In this document: positions 33,556-43,084 of the stretch, piece after piece
Layout: each line of letters begins with the position of its first letter
Position numbering within the stretch: position 1 is the first letter of the stretch
NCBI RefSeq assembly: GCF_900115295.1
Contig: NZ_FOVZ01000006.1
Coordinates: 186,001-250,000, forward strand
DNA: 64,000 nucleotides
Reading direction: 5' to 3'
Source: Sphingomonas sp. OK281
GTDB taxonomy: Bacteria > Pseudomonadota > Alphaproteobacteria > Sphingomonadales > Sphingomonadaceae
The notes under the pieces: generated by a model
Database searches by the model: none
What the model was told of the DNA's origin: nothing
The model's input: the letters and a program-made list of their open reading frames with translations, nothing else
Program-made: the position numbers and the translations under genes

Positions 33556-34725
33556 TCAGCCCGCGCAGATGCGATCCCGCCCCTGATCCTTCGCCGCGTA
33601 AAGCAGTCGATCGGCGCGTGCGAACGCGGTCTCGACCGGTTCGTCGTCATGGATCGCGGTGATTCCTACCGACACGGTGACGGTATCGAGTGCGGTATTG
33701 GTTTCGCGCACGCGAAACCGCTTTTGTGCGACCGTCGCCCGTAAGGTATCGAACAACATAGCCGCGTCTTCCAGCGTCACGCCGCACAGCAATACGGCAA
33801 ACTCCTCGCCGCCGTGGCGGGCCACCAGGTGCGGGGAACATTCGGCGGCGATCGTCTGGCCGATGGCGGTGAGCACGCGGTCGCCGACGGCGTGGCCGTG
33901 AAGGTCGTTCACGCGCTTGAACCTGTCGATGTCGCACACCGCAAGGCAATGCGGTCCGCCGTGCGTGCCGCGCTCCGCCAACGCCTCCTCGAACGCGCGT
34001 CGGTTGGGTAACCCGGTCAGCACGTCGCGGCGGGCGATATCGCGCGCCTCGGCAAGCTTCGCGCGCAACGCATCCACCTCCGCCGTCGCGACTGCCAACC
34101 GGACTTCGCTGTCATGAATACGGGCGATCATCGTGCTCGTGATCTGCGTGATCTCGTCGATCTCGGCCATCTTGGTTATCGACGCAGCGCTGCGAGCGAG
34201 ATCGCGACCGAAGCCGCGCGTATCGTCTTGCATCGTGCGCATCATCCTGGCGAAACCATCGACGTGCTGCTGCGTCTGGGTAACGAGCGCAATCGCCGTA
34301 TCGGCGTGTCCGCTCGCGTCAGCGTCGAAGCTCGGGTCGACACGGGAGCCAACCCCGACGCCAGCGTCGTTCCGTGGAGCGTGGATGAGCGGCGGACCAT
34401 CGACCACGCGCCACCCCAGTCGCTCGATATCGACCCTGGTCAGGCGAACGCCTTGCTCGGTCAGCTTCGCGACGGCCTTGCCCAACGGCTGGTCGGGGGC
34501 AGAGAGGGTCGCGAAGGCAAATTCGAAATGTGGCGGGACGGGGCTGAGTCCATGCGTATCGAGGAAACGGCCGATGCGCTCGAACAGCCAGCCCGTTGGC
34601 AGCGTTGCCGGTTGTTCGCCCGCACCGGTCGACCCATCGGGCGACGCGCCGGCCGACCGATGCGATCCCACACGCATGTCCGCCGTCTGCCCCGATCGCG
34701 TCTGCGCCGTCCCTGTGTCCTGCAT
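33556..34725 (-). CDS. Diguanylate cyclase, GGDEF domain (GGEEF)
   Basis: 389 aa. The C-terminal GGDEF domain (about residues 225-389) starts DVLTGLPNRRAFEEAL, has the metal-binding CDIDRFKRVND and the active-site loop ARHGGEEFAVLL. GGEEF is a functional variant. The N-terminal ~220 residues contain a helical, partly coiled-coil segment (TSTMIARIHDSEVRLAVATAEVDALRAKL) leading into the catalytic domain, but no known sensor domain or membrane helix. No I-site (RxxD) was seen five residues before GGEEF. Makes cyclic di-GMP. Confidence 0.92.
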   Translation of the reverse strand: MQDTGTAQTRSGQTADMRVGSHRSAGASPDGSTGAGEQPATLPTGWLFERIGRFLDTHGLSPVPPHFEFAFATLSAPDQPLGKAVAKLTEQGVRLTRVDIERLGWRVVDGPPLIHAPRNDAGVGVGSRVDPSFDADASGHADTAIALVTQTQQHVDGFARMMRTMQDDTRGFGRDLARSAASITKMAEIDEITQITSTMIARIHDSEVRLAVATAEVDALRAKLAEARDIARRDVLTGLPNRRAFEEALAERGTHGGPHCLAVCDIDRFKRVNDLHGHAVGDRVLTAIGQTIAAECSPHLVARHGGEEFAVLLCGVTLEDAAMLFDTLRATVAQKRFRVRETNTALDTVTVSVGITAIHDDEPVETAFARADRLLYAAKDQGRDRICAG

Positions 34726-34823
34726 GATAACCCTCGCGTCCCCGTCGCGGTATTAGGGTCGCAAGCGTTATCATCTCGTCACCAACGCGCAGATAGTTGT
34801 CGCGGCGTAACGAACGGTCCGTC

Positions 34824-35363
34824 TTACTTGCCGGTAAGCTTCTGGACAGCGGCGAGCGTCGTCGCGACGTGTTCCGCGGGGTTCATATCGTCGTGCACGA
34901 ACGCGACTCGGCCGTCCTTGGCGATGACGTAGCTGGTGCGCTTGGTGATATCGCGACCGGCGATCTGCTTGCCGAGTGCAACGTCGTACCCCTTGATCAC
35001 GTTCGGCCCCGCGCTGGCGACCGCGAACTTGCCCGCGCATTTCTCGGCCGAGAACTTGCTGAGCGTCTCGACATTGTCGGCCGACATGCCGATCACGGTG
35101 CCGCCTGCCTTGGTGAACGCCGGGATCGCCTCCGCGAACGCATGCGCCTCCGCGTTGCAGCCGCCGGTGTACGCCGCCGGGAAGAAGTAGAGCACGACCG
35201 GGCCTTTCTTCAGCTGCTCGGCGAGGTGTACCGTGAACACCTTGCCGGCGATCGCGCCGCGCGTGGTGAAGTCCGGAGCCTTGGCGCCGGGTGCGAGTGC
35301 CGCCAGCGCAGGCGCCGCGACGAGGAGGGCAGCGGCGGTAGCAAGTGTCGAGACGAGGCGCAT
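34824..35363 (-). CDS. Exported peroxiredoxin (AhpC/TSA, PrxQ/BCP-like)
   Basis: 179 aa. A signal peptide MRLVSTLATAAALLVAAPALA is followed by LAPGAKAPDFTTRG. The peroxidatic Cys is in FFPAAYTGGCNAEAHAF (PxxxTxxC), with a second Cys in SAEKCAGKF that could be the resolving residue or a structural one. It would reduce peroxides in the periplasm. The frame is open far upstream, but the start at 35363 gives the signal peptide. Divergent from hisN. Confidence 0.9.
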   Translation of the reverse strand: MRLVSTLATAAALLVAAPALAALAPGAKAPDFTTRGAIAGKVFTVHLAEQLKKGPVVLYFFPAAYTGGCNAEAHAFAEAIPAFTKAGGTVIGMSADNVETLSKFSAEKCAGKFAVASAGPNVIKGYDVALGKQIAGRDITKRTSYVIAKDGRVAFVHDDMNPAEHVATTLAAVQKLTGK

Positions 35364-35453
35364 GAACGATACTCCGTTTAGATCGCAATGACCTACGCTG
35401 GGGAGACCGATCCGTCCATTGCCCGTGACGCTCGCGCCCGATAGGCTGGAAAT

Positions 35454-36269
35454 ATGCCAGTAACCCAAGCCGATATCGATCTTGCGCACCGCCTCGCGGA
35501 TGCTGCGGGCCACGTCATCAGACCCTATTTTCGCCACGAGCACGGCGTCGAGGTCAAGGACGACCAGTCCCCCGTCACGCGCGCCGATCGCGAGGCCGAG
35601 ACCGCGATGCGCCGGTTGCTCGACGCCGAACGCTCGGGCGACGGCATCGTCGGTGAGGAGTTTGGCGAGAAGCCGGGCGTCACCAACCGCAAATGGGTGC
35701 TCGACCCGATCGACGGCACGCGCAGCTTCACCGTCGGGCGGGCGATCTTCGGCACGCTGATCGCACTGGTCGAGGATGGCTGGCCGGTGCTCGGGATCAT
35801 CGACCAGCCGATCCAGCGCGAACGTTGGGTGGGCGTCGCGGGTCGTCCGACCACGCTCAATGGCGTGCCCGTCCAGACTCGCGTGTGTCGCGAACTGAAG
35901 GGGGCGACGATCGCCACCACCAGTCCGCATTTGTTCGACGAAGTCGACGTGCCGCATTATCTCGCGCTCGTCGCCGCGATCTCTGGCGGCAACCCCCGGC
36001 AGGGCCCGGTTTATGGCGGCGACTGCTATAATTACGGTCTGCTCGCCAGCGGACATCTCGATATCGTGTGCGAGTCGGGCCTCAAGCTCTACGATTTCGC
36101 CGCCTTGGTGCCGGTCGTCGAAGGGGCTGGTGGTCGCATGTGCGACTGGAACGGCGACCCGCTGACCTCGGCCAGCGAGGGCCATGTCCTTGCGATCGGA
36201 GACCCTGCGCGAATGGACGACGTGCTCGAAGCGATGCACCGCCTCCAAGCCGATTCGCACGACCACTGA
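35454..36269 (+). CDS. hisN: Histidinol-phosphatase, inositol-monophosphatase type (HisN)
   Basis: 271 aa. The IMPase metal site is visible: GEEFG (about residue 67), DPIDGTRSF (about residue 84) and LKLYDFAALVPVVEGAGG near the C-terminus. GDCYNYGLLASGHLDIV is the pattern of the HisN branch, which dephosphorylates histidinol phosphate in alphaproteobacteria. Inositol-phosphatase activity cannot be excluded. Followed by a CCGCCGCGCGGCGG palindrome (36307-36320) between the two convergent genes. Confidence 0.9.
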   Translation: MPVTQADIDLAHRLADAAGHVIRPYFRHEHGVEVKDDQSPVTRADREAETAMRRLLDAERSGDGIVGEEFGEKPGVTNRKWVLDPIDGTRSFTVGRAIFGTLIALVEDGWPVLGIIDQPIQRERWVGVAGRPTTLNGVPVQTRVCRELKGATIATTSPHLFDEVDVPHYLALVAAISGGNPRQGPVYGGDCYNYGLLASGHLDIVCESGLKLYDFAALVPVVEGAGGRMCDWNGDPLTSASEGHVLAIGDPARMDDVLEAMHRLQADSHDH

Positions 36270-36323
36270 GCAGAACCGCCGCGGCGGGCGGCACACGCCA
36301 AACCGACCGCCGCGCGGCGGCGA

Positions 36324-37568
36324 TTACTGGTCGCGCCGACCCAGCAAACGCAGCCGCAGCGCGTTCAGCTTGATGAACCCGGCCGCATCGCGCTGGTCAT
36401 AGGCGCCCTGGTCGTCCTCGAACGTGACGACCTTCTCCGAGTACAGCGAGTTCGGCGATTTCCGCCCGACCACGTACACGCCGCCCTTGTAGAGCTTCAG
36501 GCGAACGGTGCCCGACACCTTCTCCTGACTGTGATCGATCGCGGCCTGCAGCATCTCGCGCTCCGGCGAGAACCAGAAGCCGTTGTAGATCAGCTCGGCA
36601 TAGCGCGGTGCCAGTTCGTCCTTCAGGTGCGCGGCGCCGCGATCGAGCGTCAGCTGCTCGATGCCGCGATGCGCGAGGTGATAGATCGTGCCGCCCGGCG
36701 TCTCGTACATGCCGCGGCTCTTCATGCCGACGAAGCGGTTCTCGACGAGGTCGAGACGGCCGATGCCGTGGCGACGGCCGTATTCGTTGAGCGTCGACAG
36801 CAACGTCGCCGGGCTCATGCCCTCGCCGTTGATCGCGACGCCGTCGCCGCGCTCGAAATCGATCGTGATGTACTCAGGGGTATCGGGCGCGTCCTCGGGG
36901 TTCACCGTGCGCGAGTAGACATAGTCGGGGACCTCGTCCCACGGGTTCTCGAGCACGAGGCCTTCGCTCGACGTGTGCAGCATGTTCGCATCGGTCGAGA
37001 ACGGTGCCTGGCCGCGCTTGTCCTTGCTGACCGGGATCTGGTGCTGTTCGGCGAACTCGATCAGGCGCGTGCGGCTGGTGAGATCCCATTCACGCCACGG
37101 CGCGATGACCTTGATGTCGGGCGACAGCGCGTAATAGCCGAGCTCGAAGCGGACCTGGTCGTTGCCCTTGCCGGTCGCGCCGTGGCTGACCGCGTCGGCG
37201 CCGACCATCTTGGCGATCTCGATCTGGCGCTTGGCGATCAGCGGCCGCGCGATCGACGTGCCAAGCAGATACAGCCCCTCGTACAGCGCGTTCGACCGCA
37301 TCATCGGGAACACGTAGTCGCGGACGAACTCCTCGCGCAGATCGTCGACGAAGATATGCTCGGGCTTGACGCCCATCATCTCGGCCTTGGCGCGCGCCGG
37401 CTCGAGCTCTTCGCCCTGGCCGAGATCAGCGGTGAAGGTCACGACTTCGCAGTTATACGTCTGCTGGAGCCATTTCAGGATCACGCTCGTGTCCAGGCCA
37501 CCGGAATAGGCGAGCACGACCCGATTGATGCCGGCCTCGCCGGCGGGGCGATTGATCTGATCGGTCAC
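36324..37568 (-). CDS. argG: Argininosuccinate synthase
   Basis: 414 aa; joins citrulline and aspartate in arginine synthesis. ATP-binding loop VVLAYSGGLDTSVILKW near the N-terminus, then DLGQGEELEPARAKAEMMGV, GATGKGNDQVRFE and SRGMYETPGGTI. The start is GTG 37568, with AAGGA at nine bases. Upstream in-frame sequence is not family-like. No arg neighbour is present. Confidence 0.97.
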   Translation of the reverse strand: MTDQINRPAGEAGINRVVLAYSGGLDTSVILKWLQQTYNCEVVTFTADLGQGEELEPARAKAEMMGVKPEHIFVDDLREEFVRDYVFPMMRSNALYEGLYLLGTSIARPLIAKRQIEIAKMVGADAVSHGATGKGNDQVRFELGYYALSPDIKVIAPWREWDLTSRTRLIEFAEQHQIPVSKDKRGQAPFSTDANMLHTSSEGLVLENPWDEVPDYVYSRTVNPEDAPDTPEYITIDFERGDGVAINGEGMSPATLLSTLNEYGRRHGIGRLDLVENRFVGMKSRGMYETPGGTIYHLAHRGIEQLTLDRGAAHLKDELAPRYAELIYNGFWFSPEREMLQAAIDHSQEKVSGTVRLKLYKGGVYVVGRKSPNSLYSEKVVTFEDDQGAYDQRDAAGFIKLNALRLRLLGRRDQ

Positions 37569-37728
37569 GGGCAGAATCCTTCGGGCAATATCCAATGCCC
37601 GCGCCCCTATGCGCTGGGGGCCCCTCTTGCAACCTGTGCATGCAACCGCGCCATGCAACTCGGGCGTTAATGGCGCGTACAACCGAACCGGTCTATTCGC
37701 GCCGCAAATCCTCTGGAGTTACCGCATC

Positions 37729-38118
37729 GTGCTACGCCAAAGCCTCACCCTTCTCGTCCTTGCCGGCCTTGCGACTCCGGCGCTCGCGCAGGAAACGCGC
37801 GCGTCGGCCTCGGCCAAGTTCAAGACCGAGTTCGCCGCGTCGGATACCAACAAGGACGGCGTCCTCACGCGCGCGGAAGTGCAGGCACGGATCGGTAACA
37901 TGAAGGTCGGACCGGGCCGTCCGGACCCCGTGCATGCCAAGCGCCTCGCCGACCTGTGGTTCACCAGCGCGGACAAGAACAAGGACGGCAAGGTCACGCA
38001 GGCCGAGGCACAGGCACTGCTCGCGGCGACGTTCGCGAAGTACGACGCGAACCACGACGGCAAGATCGGCGGCGACGAACGCGCCGCGGCCAAGGCCGAC
38101 GTGCAGGGCCCACGCTAA
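37729..38118 (+). CDS. Exported EF-hand calcium-binding protein
   Basis: 129 aa. Signal peptide MLRQSLTLLVLAGLATPALAQ, then three EF-hand loops: DTNKDGVLTRAE, DKNKDGKVTQAE and DANHDGKIGGDE, each with canonical Asp/Asn ligands and a final Glu. It would be a periplasmic calcium binder. GTG 37729 was chosen (TGGAG upstream); the frame is open earlier but that adds sequence before the signal peptide. Confidence 0.9.
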   Translation: MLRQSLTLLVLAGLATPALAQETRASASAKFKTEFAASDTNKDGVLTRAEVQARIGNMKVGPGRPDPVHAKRLADLWFTSADKNKDGKVTQAEAQALLAATFAKYDANHDGKIGGDERAAAKADVQGPR

Positions 38119-38130
38119 AGCGCAACCGAT

Positions 38131-38236
38131 CCCCCTCCCTGGAAGGGAGGGGTTAGGGGTGGGTCGGCCCGTTTTGCGGGCGCCGCTCATCCCAAGCAGC
38201 CGACCCACCCCCAGCCCCTCCCTTCCAGGGAGGGGA
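38131..38236. repeat. Paired palindromic repeat, family A, copy 4
   Basis: Left unit CCCCCTCCCTGGAAGGGAGGGG then TTAGGGGTGGGTCGGC; right unit GCCGACCCACCCCCAGCCC then CTCCCTTCCAGGGAGGGG. It lies between the convergent EF-hand and cyclopropane synthase genes. Further down (38251-38270) is a short CTTCCCTTTCAAGAAAGGGAG hairpin, perhaps another remnant. Confidence 0.8.
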
Positions 38237-38273
38237 GCAAGTCAAGCTCTTCCCTTTCAAGAAAGGGAGCAGG

Positions 38274-39500
38274 TCACCCCTCGCGCAAAGCCCGCTCACC
38301 CTCGATCATGTAATCGCGCGTCAGCGGCAACGTCATCCGGCTCTTCGACAGCTGAATCTGGTAGTTGACCATCCCCCCGGTCCGGAACGCCGTTGCGGCA
38401 CCCGCCAGGTAAAACGTCCACATCCGGTAGAATCGCTCGTCGTACAGCGCAACGATCGCGTCCTTCGCGGCCACCGTCCGATCGTACCAGAGGTCGATTG
38501 TCAGCGCATAATGGACGCGCAACACCTCGATATCGGTCGGGAAGAACTTCAGCCCCTCATACCCCTTCACGATCTCCGACAGCGCCGGATTATACCCGCC
38601 CGGGAAGATATACTTGGTCGTGAAGGTGTCGGTGACGCCCGGACCGCCCATCCGGCCGATCGTATGGAGCAGCATCACGCCGTCGTCGGTGAGCAGGTCG
38701 CGGCATTTGCGGAAGAACGCCTTGTAGTGCGCGGGGCCGACATGCTCGAACATCCCGACCGAGACGATCCGGTCGAAACTTCCGGTCAGCGCGCGATAGT
38801 CGATCAGTTCGAACTTCACCTTGTCGGCGACGCCAGCCTCCTCGGCACGACGCCGCGCGACCTTCAGCTGCTCCTCGCTGAGTGTCACGCCGAGCACCTC
38901 GGCACCGGTTTTCGCGTGCAGATACAGCGCCATCCCGCCCCAGCCGCAGCCGATGTCGAGCACCCGCATGCCCGGCTGGATCGCGAGCTTGGCAGCGATA
39001 TGCGCCTTCTTGTCCGACTGTGCCTGCTCCAGGCTGTTGCCCGGATCGGTGAAGTACGCGCAGGAATATTGTCGGTCCGCATCCAGGAACAGGTCGTACA
39101 GCCGGTCCGACAGATCGTAATGATGCGCGACGTTCTTCTTCGACCGGCGCGCCATGTTCACGCGGTCGACACGGTGCACCACCTTGTCGAGCAACTTGAT
39201 CGGCAGCGACGGATTGAGGCCGCCGCCACGCTCCCACGGGCTGTTGCCCTTGAGCAGGTTGACCAGATCGCGGATGTCGCCGCGGTCGATCACGAGGCGC
39301 CCATCCATGAACGCCTCCGCCGCGCCGAGCGCCGGGTGGCGGACGATCGCGCCGGCGACACCGGCCTGCGTCAGCCGAATCGTGACGGGATTGTAGGCCG
39401 GGTCTGGCTTGCCAAAATGCTTGGTGGTGCCATCCGCGTGAATGAGCGTGAGCTCGCCAGTTTTTACCTGCCGGGCCAGGAAACGATCGAAGAGTGCCAT
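38274..39500 (-). CDS. cfa: Cyclopropane-fatty-acyl-phospholipid synthase family
   Basis: 408 aa SAM-dependent enzyme adding a methylene bridge to unsaturated acyl chains of membrane lipids. Motifs: KKNVAHHYDLSDRLYDLFLD, YSCAYF, SAM-binding VLDIGCGWGGMALYL, and MFEHVGPAHYKAFF. The C-terminal half (FPTDIEVLRVHYALTIDLWYDR) is also typical. N-terminal ~110 residues carry the phospholipid-binding domain. Probably membrane-peripheral. Confidence 0.94.
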   Translation of the reverse strand: MALFDRFLARQVKTGELTLIHADGTTKHFGKPDPAYNPVTIRLTQAGVAGAIVRHPALGAAEAFMDGRLVIDRGDIRDLVNLLKGNSPWERGGGLNPSLPIKLLDKVVHRVDRVNMARRSKKNVAHHYDLSDRLYDLFLDADRQYSCAYFTDPGNSLEQAQSDKKAHIAAKLAIQPGMRVLDIGCGWGGMALYLHAKTGAEVLGVTLSEEQLKVARRRAEEAGVADKVKFELIDYRALTGSFDRIVSVGMFEHVGPAHYKAFFRKCRDLLTDDGVMLLHTIGRMGGPGVTDTFTTKYIFPGGYNPALSEIVKGYEGLKFFPTDIEVLRVHYALTIDLWYDRTVAAKDAIVALYDERFYRMWTFYLAGAATAFRTGGMVNYQIQLSKSRMTLPLTRDYMIEGERALREG

Positions 39501-39550
39501 GCGGCGTTAGCTAATGACTGGTACGGAATTGCGCTACCCCTCGGCGCGGT

Positions 39551-40312
39551 TCAGATTCCTGCGTACCAATCATAATCGACGTTATCTTCCCAATAGCCGC
39601 CCTTGCCCTTTCCGATCCCGGCAAGGCTGGCGACCGCGTCGATCGCCATGACGTATTTGGCGTGCTTGTAGCCGAGCTGCCGCTCGACGCGCAGACGGAC
39701 AGGCGCGCCGTGCGCGACGTCGAGCACCTGATCGTTCAGCGCCCAGGCAAGAATCGTCTGCGGATGGAACGCATCGACCAGATCGACCGACTCGTAATAG
39801 TTCGCACCGCCGAACAGGTCCGCACACGTGAACACGATGTAACGCGCGGACGTCTGCAACCCGGCGGCGGTCAGCAGCGCGCCGAGCTTCGGCCCCTGCC
39901 ATTTGCCGATCGCGCTCCAGCCCTCGACGCAATCGTGGCGCGTGATCTGCGCGCGCGACGGCATCTGGCGAAGTTGCGGGAGCGACACCGACAGCGGCCG
40001 ATCGACCAGCCCGCCGACCTTCAGCCGGTAGTCCGCGAAATTGTTGGCGACCATCGCGGTATACTCCGCGGTCCCCGGATTGCTGGTGCCGTTCGACCGG
40101 AAGATCGGCGACATCTGCGCGGGGCTGAACTCGGGCGCCAGCGCGTTGCGGTTGCTCAGCGCGCGCTGCAGCCCGCGGTTCATGTCCTCGCCCATGAACA
40201 GGATCTTCCGCGCCTCGGGGTTTGCGGCGATTTTGTCGCAGCCGGCCAGCAGCGCCCCTGCACCGATGGTCGCACCCATAACGAGCGAGCGGCGGGTAAT
40301 CAGCGAGCTCAT
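39551..40312 (-). CDS. Molybdopterin-dependent (sulfite-oxidase-fold) oxidoreductase
   Basis: 253 aa. N-terminus MSSLITRRSLVMGATIGAGALLAGCD has twin Arg and a lipobox-like Cys, so Tat export with possible lipidation. The molybdenum-ligand Cys is in ITRHDCVEGWSAIGKWQG, the sulfite-oxidase/MsrP hallmark. GYKHAKYVMAIDAV and GYWEDNVDYDWYAG end the domain. Substrate unknown. It overlaps the cytochrome b561 gene by 4 nt, and the heme protein is its likely electron partner. Confidence 0.9.
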   Translation of the reverse strand: MSSLITRRSLVMGATIGAGALLAGCDKIAANPEARKILFMGEDMNRGLQRALSNRNALAPEFSPAQMSPIFRSNGTSNPGTAEYTAMVANNFADYRLKVGGLVDRPLSVSLPQLRQMPSRAQITRHDCVEGWSAIGKWQGPKLGALLTAAGLQTSARYIVFTCADLFGGANYYESVDLVDAFHPQTILAWALNDQVLDVAHGAPVRLRVERQLGYKHAKYVMAIDAVASLAGIGKGKGGYWEDNVDYDWYAGI

Positions 40313-41079
40313 GCGACGTCCTCCGACGTGTGGGCGGGGACCTTCCAGCGCCCGGTAATCATCGACCGCACCTCGTTCCATGTCCCCGCCAGGATCACCA
40401 GCGCCAGATGCGCGATGATGAACAGCACCAGCCCGGTCGCGGCGATGAAGTGGATCGAGCGCGCCGATTGTCGGCCTCCGAATACCTCGAGCAGCCACGG
40501 AAACGCCGCGTCCATCCCTGGCGACATCGTCAGCCCGGTCAGGATCATCACCGGGATCAGCACGAAGATCGTCGCCACGTAGGACAGCTTCTGGAGAATG
40601 TTGTACGCGCCCGGCCGCTTCGGATCGTGGAAGCGGAACGCCAGATGTTCCTTCACGTCATGCGCCACTTCACGCGGCGAGAGCTCGGCCGCCCGCACGC
40701 GAAGATCACGCTGGAAATGCTTGTTGATCAGGCTGACGATCATGAACCCGAGCAGCGCGAAGGCGAGCACCAGCGCGAACAACAGGTGCCAGCGCCGCGA
40801 CAGCGCCAGATTGTAACTGGCCGGGATCGTCAGCAGGTTGAGCAGCGACACCAGCCAGCTCGGCCACTGGTCGAGCGTCGTCCACGCGGTATCGAAATTC
40901 GCGCCGTACCGTCCCCAATACAGCCGCGGATGCGCCTTCAGGATGCCGATACCGCTGCCGATCATGATGAACATCGTCACCACCGTCACCCAATGCCAGA
41001 CACGCGTCGCCAGCCGGTGGCGCTTGATGACCGGGGGACTGATAGGGGTGCTGACGGGGAGGGCAGTGGGATCGTTCAT
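40309..41079 (-). CDS. Cytochrome b561-type membrane protein
   Basis: 256 aa with four to five helices. The start IKRHRLATRVWHWVTVVTMFIMI supplies a heme His typical of Ni/Fe-hydrogenase-type and b561 cytochromes; further His residues sit in RRWHLLFALVL and RSIHFIAATGLVLFIIAHLAL. First gene of a two-gene operon, with the Moco oxidoreductase overlapping by 4 nt; together they likely pass electrons between quinone and the periplasmic enzyme. Divergent from the flavoprotein gene at 41131. Confidence 0.9.
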   Translation of the reverse strand: MNDPTALPVSTPISPPVIKRHRLATRVWHWVTVVTMFIMIGSGIGILKAHPRLYWGRYGANFDTAWTTLDQWPSWLVSLLNLLTIPASYNLALSRRWHLLFALVLAFALLGFMIVSLINKHFQRDLRVRAAELSPREVAHDVKEHLAFRFHDPKRPGAYNILQKLSYVATIFVLIPVMILTGLTMSPGMDAAFPWLLEVFGGRQSARSIHFIAATGLVLFIIAHLALVILAGTWNEVRSMITGRWKVPAHTSEDVA

Positions 41080-41130
41080 GCTCGACCTTCGCTATAGGCA
41101 GTCGGACAGTGACTTAGCAGGAATACATGT

Positions 41131-41748
41131 ATGACCGAATGGCATTCTTACGAGCCCGCGAACGGCCATCGCCTGCCGCACGATCCCCTCAACGCGATCG
41201 TCGCGCCGCGGCCGATCGGCTGGGTCAGCACCGTGTCCGCGGACGGCGTAGCGAACCTCGCGCCGTACAGCTTCTTCAACCTGTTCAACTACACCCCGCC
41301 GATCATCGGCTTCTCGTCGATGGGCTGGAAGGACAGCGTCGCCAATATCGAGGCGACCGGCGAGTTCGTTTGGAACCTGGTGACGCGCGATCTCGGCGAG
41401 GCGATGAACGCCACGTCTGCGGGCGTGCCGGCGGACGTCGACGAGTTCGCGCTGGCCGGGCTCGAGATGGCCGCCTCGACGAAGGTCAAGCCGGCGCGGG
41501 TCGCCGCTTCGCGCGCGCAGTTCGAGTGCCAGCTCACGCAGTTGATCCGTCTGGAGACCAAGGAAGGCCGCGAGCTCGACCAGTGGATGGTGCTCGGCGA
41601 AGCGGTCGCGATCCACATCGACACCGCGATGCTGGAGGACGGCGTCTACCAGACGGCGCGCGCGCAACCGATCCTGCGCGGCGGCGGTCCCGCGGATTAC
41701 TTTACAATCACGGAAGATTCCTTGTTCAAGATGCGCCGCCCGGGCTGA
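41131..41748 (+). CDS. Flavin reductase-like / FMN-binding split-barrel protein
   Basis: 205 aa. Pattern LNAIVAPRPIGWVSTVSADGVANLAPYSFFNLF and FSSMGWKDSVANIEATGEFVWNLVT match the flavin-reductase-like family. It would bind FMN; whether it serves a monooxygenase is not shown by context. The MFS gene starts 59 nt later and may be co-transcribed. Confidence 0.9.
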   Translation: MTEWHSYEPANGHRLPHDPLNAIVAPRPIGWVSTVSADGVANLAPYSFFNLFNYTPPIIGFSSMGWKDSVANIEATGEFVWNLVTRDLGEAMNATSAGVPADVDEFALAGLEMAASTKVKPARVAASRAQFECQLTQLIRLETKEGRELDQWMVLGEAVAIHIDTAMLEDGVYQTARAQPILRGGGPADYFTITEDSLFKMRRPG

Positions 41749-41807
41749 TAGAGGCGTATGCTGCGGCGCAGCATGTTACGCCGTCCCGGCTTACGAAAGA
41801 GATACCC

Positions 41808-42968
41808 ATGAAACCTGTCGATACGCGCATGGCGCTGCTAGCGCTCGCCGTCGGCGGGTTCGCGATCGGGACGACCGAGTTCGCGGCGATGAGCCTGTTG
41901 CCGCAGTTCGCACGCGGGCTCGGGATCGACGAGCCGACCGCGGGGCATGTCATCAGCGCTTATGCGCTGGGCGTCGTCGTGGGTGCGCCGACGATCGCGG
42001 TGCTGGCGGCGAAGATCGAGCGGCGGGTGCTGCTGATCGGGTTGATGACGTTCCTTGGGATCGCCAACGGCCTGTCCGCGCTCGTGCCGACCTATCACAC
42101 GATGCTGTTGGCCAGGTTCCTTAGTGGATTGCCGCATGGCGCGTATTTCGGGGTCGGGTCGCTGGTAGCGGCGTCGATGGTGCCGCGCGAGAAGCGGTCG
42201 CGCGCGGTGTCGCGGATGATGCTTGGGCTGACGATCGCGACGATCGCGGGCGTGCCGTTGGCGAACGGCATCGGCCAGTGGTTCGGCTGGCGCTGGGGCT
42301 TTGGGATCGTCGCGATCATCGCGGCCGCGACGGTCGCGATGCTGCTGAAGTTCGCGCCGGTCCTGCGTCCTGCCAAAGATGCGAGCCCGCTGGGCGAACT
42401 CGCGGCGCTGCGTAACGGACAGGTGTGGCTGACGCTCGCCATCGGGGCGGTAGGGTTCGGCGGCATCTTCTGCGTCTACACCTACCTCGCCTCGACGCTG
42501 ACCGAGGTGACCGGCGTATCGTCCGCGTTCACGCCCGTTGCGTTTGCACTGTTCGGCGTCGGCATGACGATCGGGACTTTGGTCTGCGCGAAGGCAGCCG
42601 ACGTCGCGCTGATGCCGGCGGCGGGGATCACCTTGCTATTCGGGGCAGGAGCGCTCGCGCTCTATGCACCCGCGACGCCGCATCTCTGGGCGATGCTGCC
42701 GGTGATCCTGTTGATCGGCTGCGGCGGCGGCCTGTCAACGATCCTTCAGACGCGACTGATGGATGTCGCGGAGGAGGCGCAGACCTTGGCCGCGGCGCTC
42801 AACCATTCCGCGTTCAATACGGCCAACGCGCTTGGGCCGTGGCTTGGTGGGCTGGCGATTGCGGGCGGGTATGGGTTGCCGTCGACCGGCTGGGTCGGGA
42901 CCGCGCTGGCGCTTGGCGGGTTTGTGATCTGGGCGGTGTCCTGGGGACTGGATCGCCGGCGGGTTTGA
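41808..42968 (+). CDS. MFS transporter, DHA1 (AraJ-like)
   Basis: 386 aa, twelve predicted helices. N-terminus MALLALAVGGFAIGTTEFAAMSLLPQFARGLGI and the helix 4-5 stretch LARFLSGLPHGAYFGVGSLVAA are typical of the arabinose/drug exporter branch. ATG 41808 was selected over the long open frame upstream, which overlaps the flavoprotein gene out of frame. Substrate unknown. Confidence 0.92.
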   Translation: MKPVDTRMALLALAVGGFAIGTTEFAAMSLLPQFARGLGIDEPTAGHVISAYALGVVVGAPTIAVLAAKIERRVLLIGLMTFLGIANGLSALVPTYHTMLLARFLSGLPHGAYFGVGSLVAASMVPREKRSRAVSRMMLGLTIATIAGVPLANGIGQWFGWRWGFGIVAIIAAATVAMLLKFAPVLRPAKDASPLGELAALRNGQVWLTLAIGAVGFGGIFCVYTYLASTLTEVTGVSSAFTPVAFALFGVGMTIGTLVCAKAADVALMPAAGITLLFGAGALALYAPATPHLWAMLPVILLIGCGGGLSTILQTRLMDVAEEAQTLAAALNHSAFNTANALGPWLGGLAIAGGYGLPSTGWVGTALALGGFVIWAVSWGLDRRRV

Positions 42969-42990
42969 GTAGGGGCCCGCTAACGACTGT

Positions 42991-43054
42991 TCTCTCCAGG
43001 GTTGCAGGCGGTGGCGCTGGTGGCTCCTGGACCCCCGCCTTTGCGGGGGAACGG
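42991..43054. repeat. Palindromic repeat, family E, copy 3
   Basis: TCTCCAGGG ... CTCCTGGACCCCCGCC-TTTGCGGGGGAACGG. The right arm matches 6371-6398; the left arm is eroded. It occupies, with the next element, the 286-nt gap 42969-43254 between two convergent transporter genes. Confidence 0.55.
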
Positions 43055-43084
43055 TTGTTGTGAGGCGCCCGGGTTATCCTAACC

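Noticed and set aside
36307..36320. Terminator between hisN and argG
   Set aside because: CCGCCGCGCGGCGG is a perfect palindrome but has almost no loop and no T run on either strand, so it is noted only in the hisN entry.
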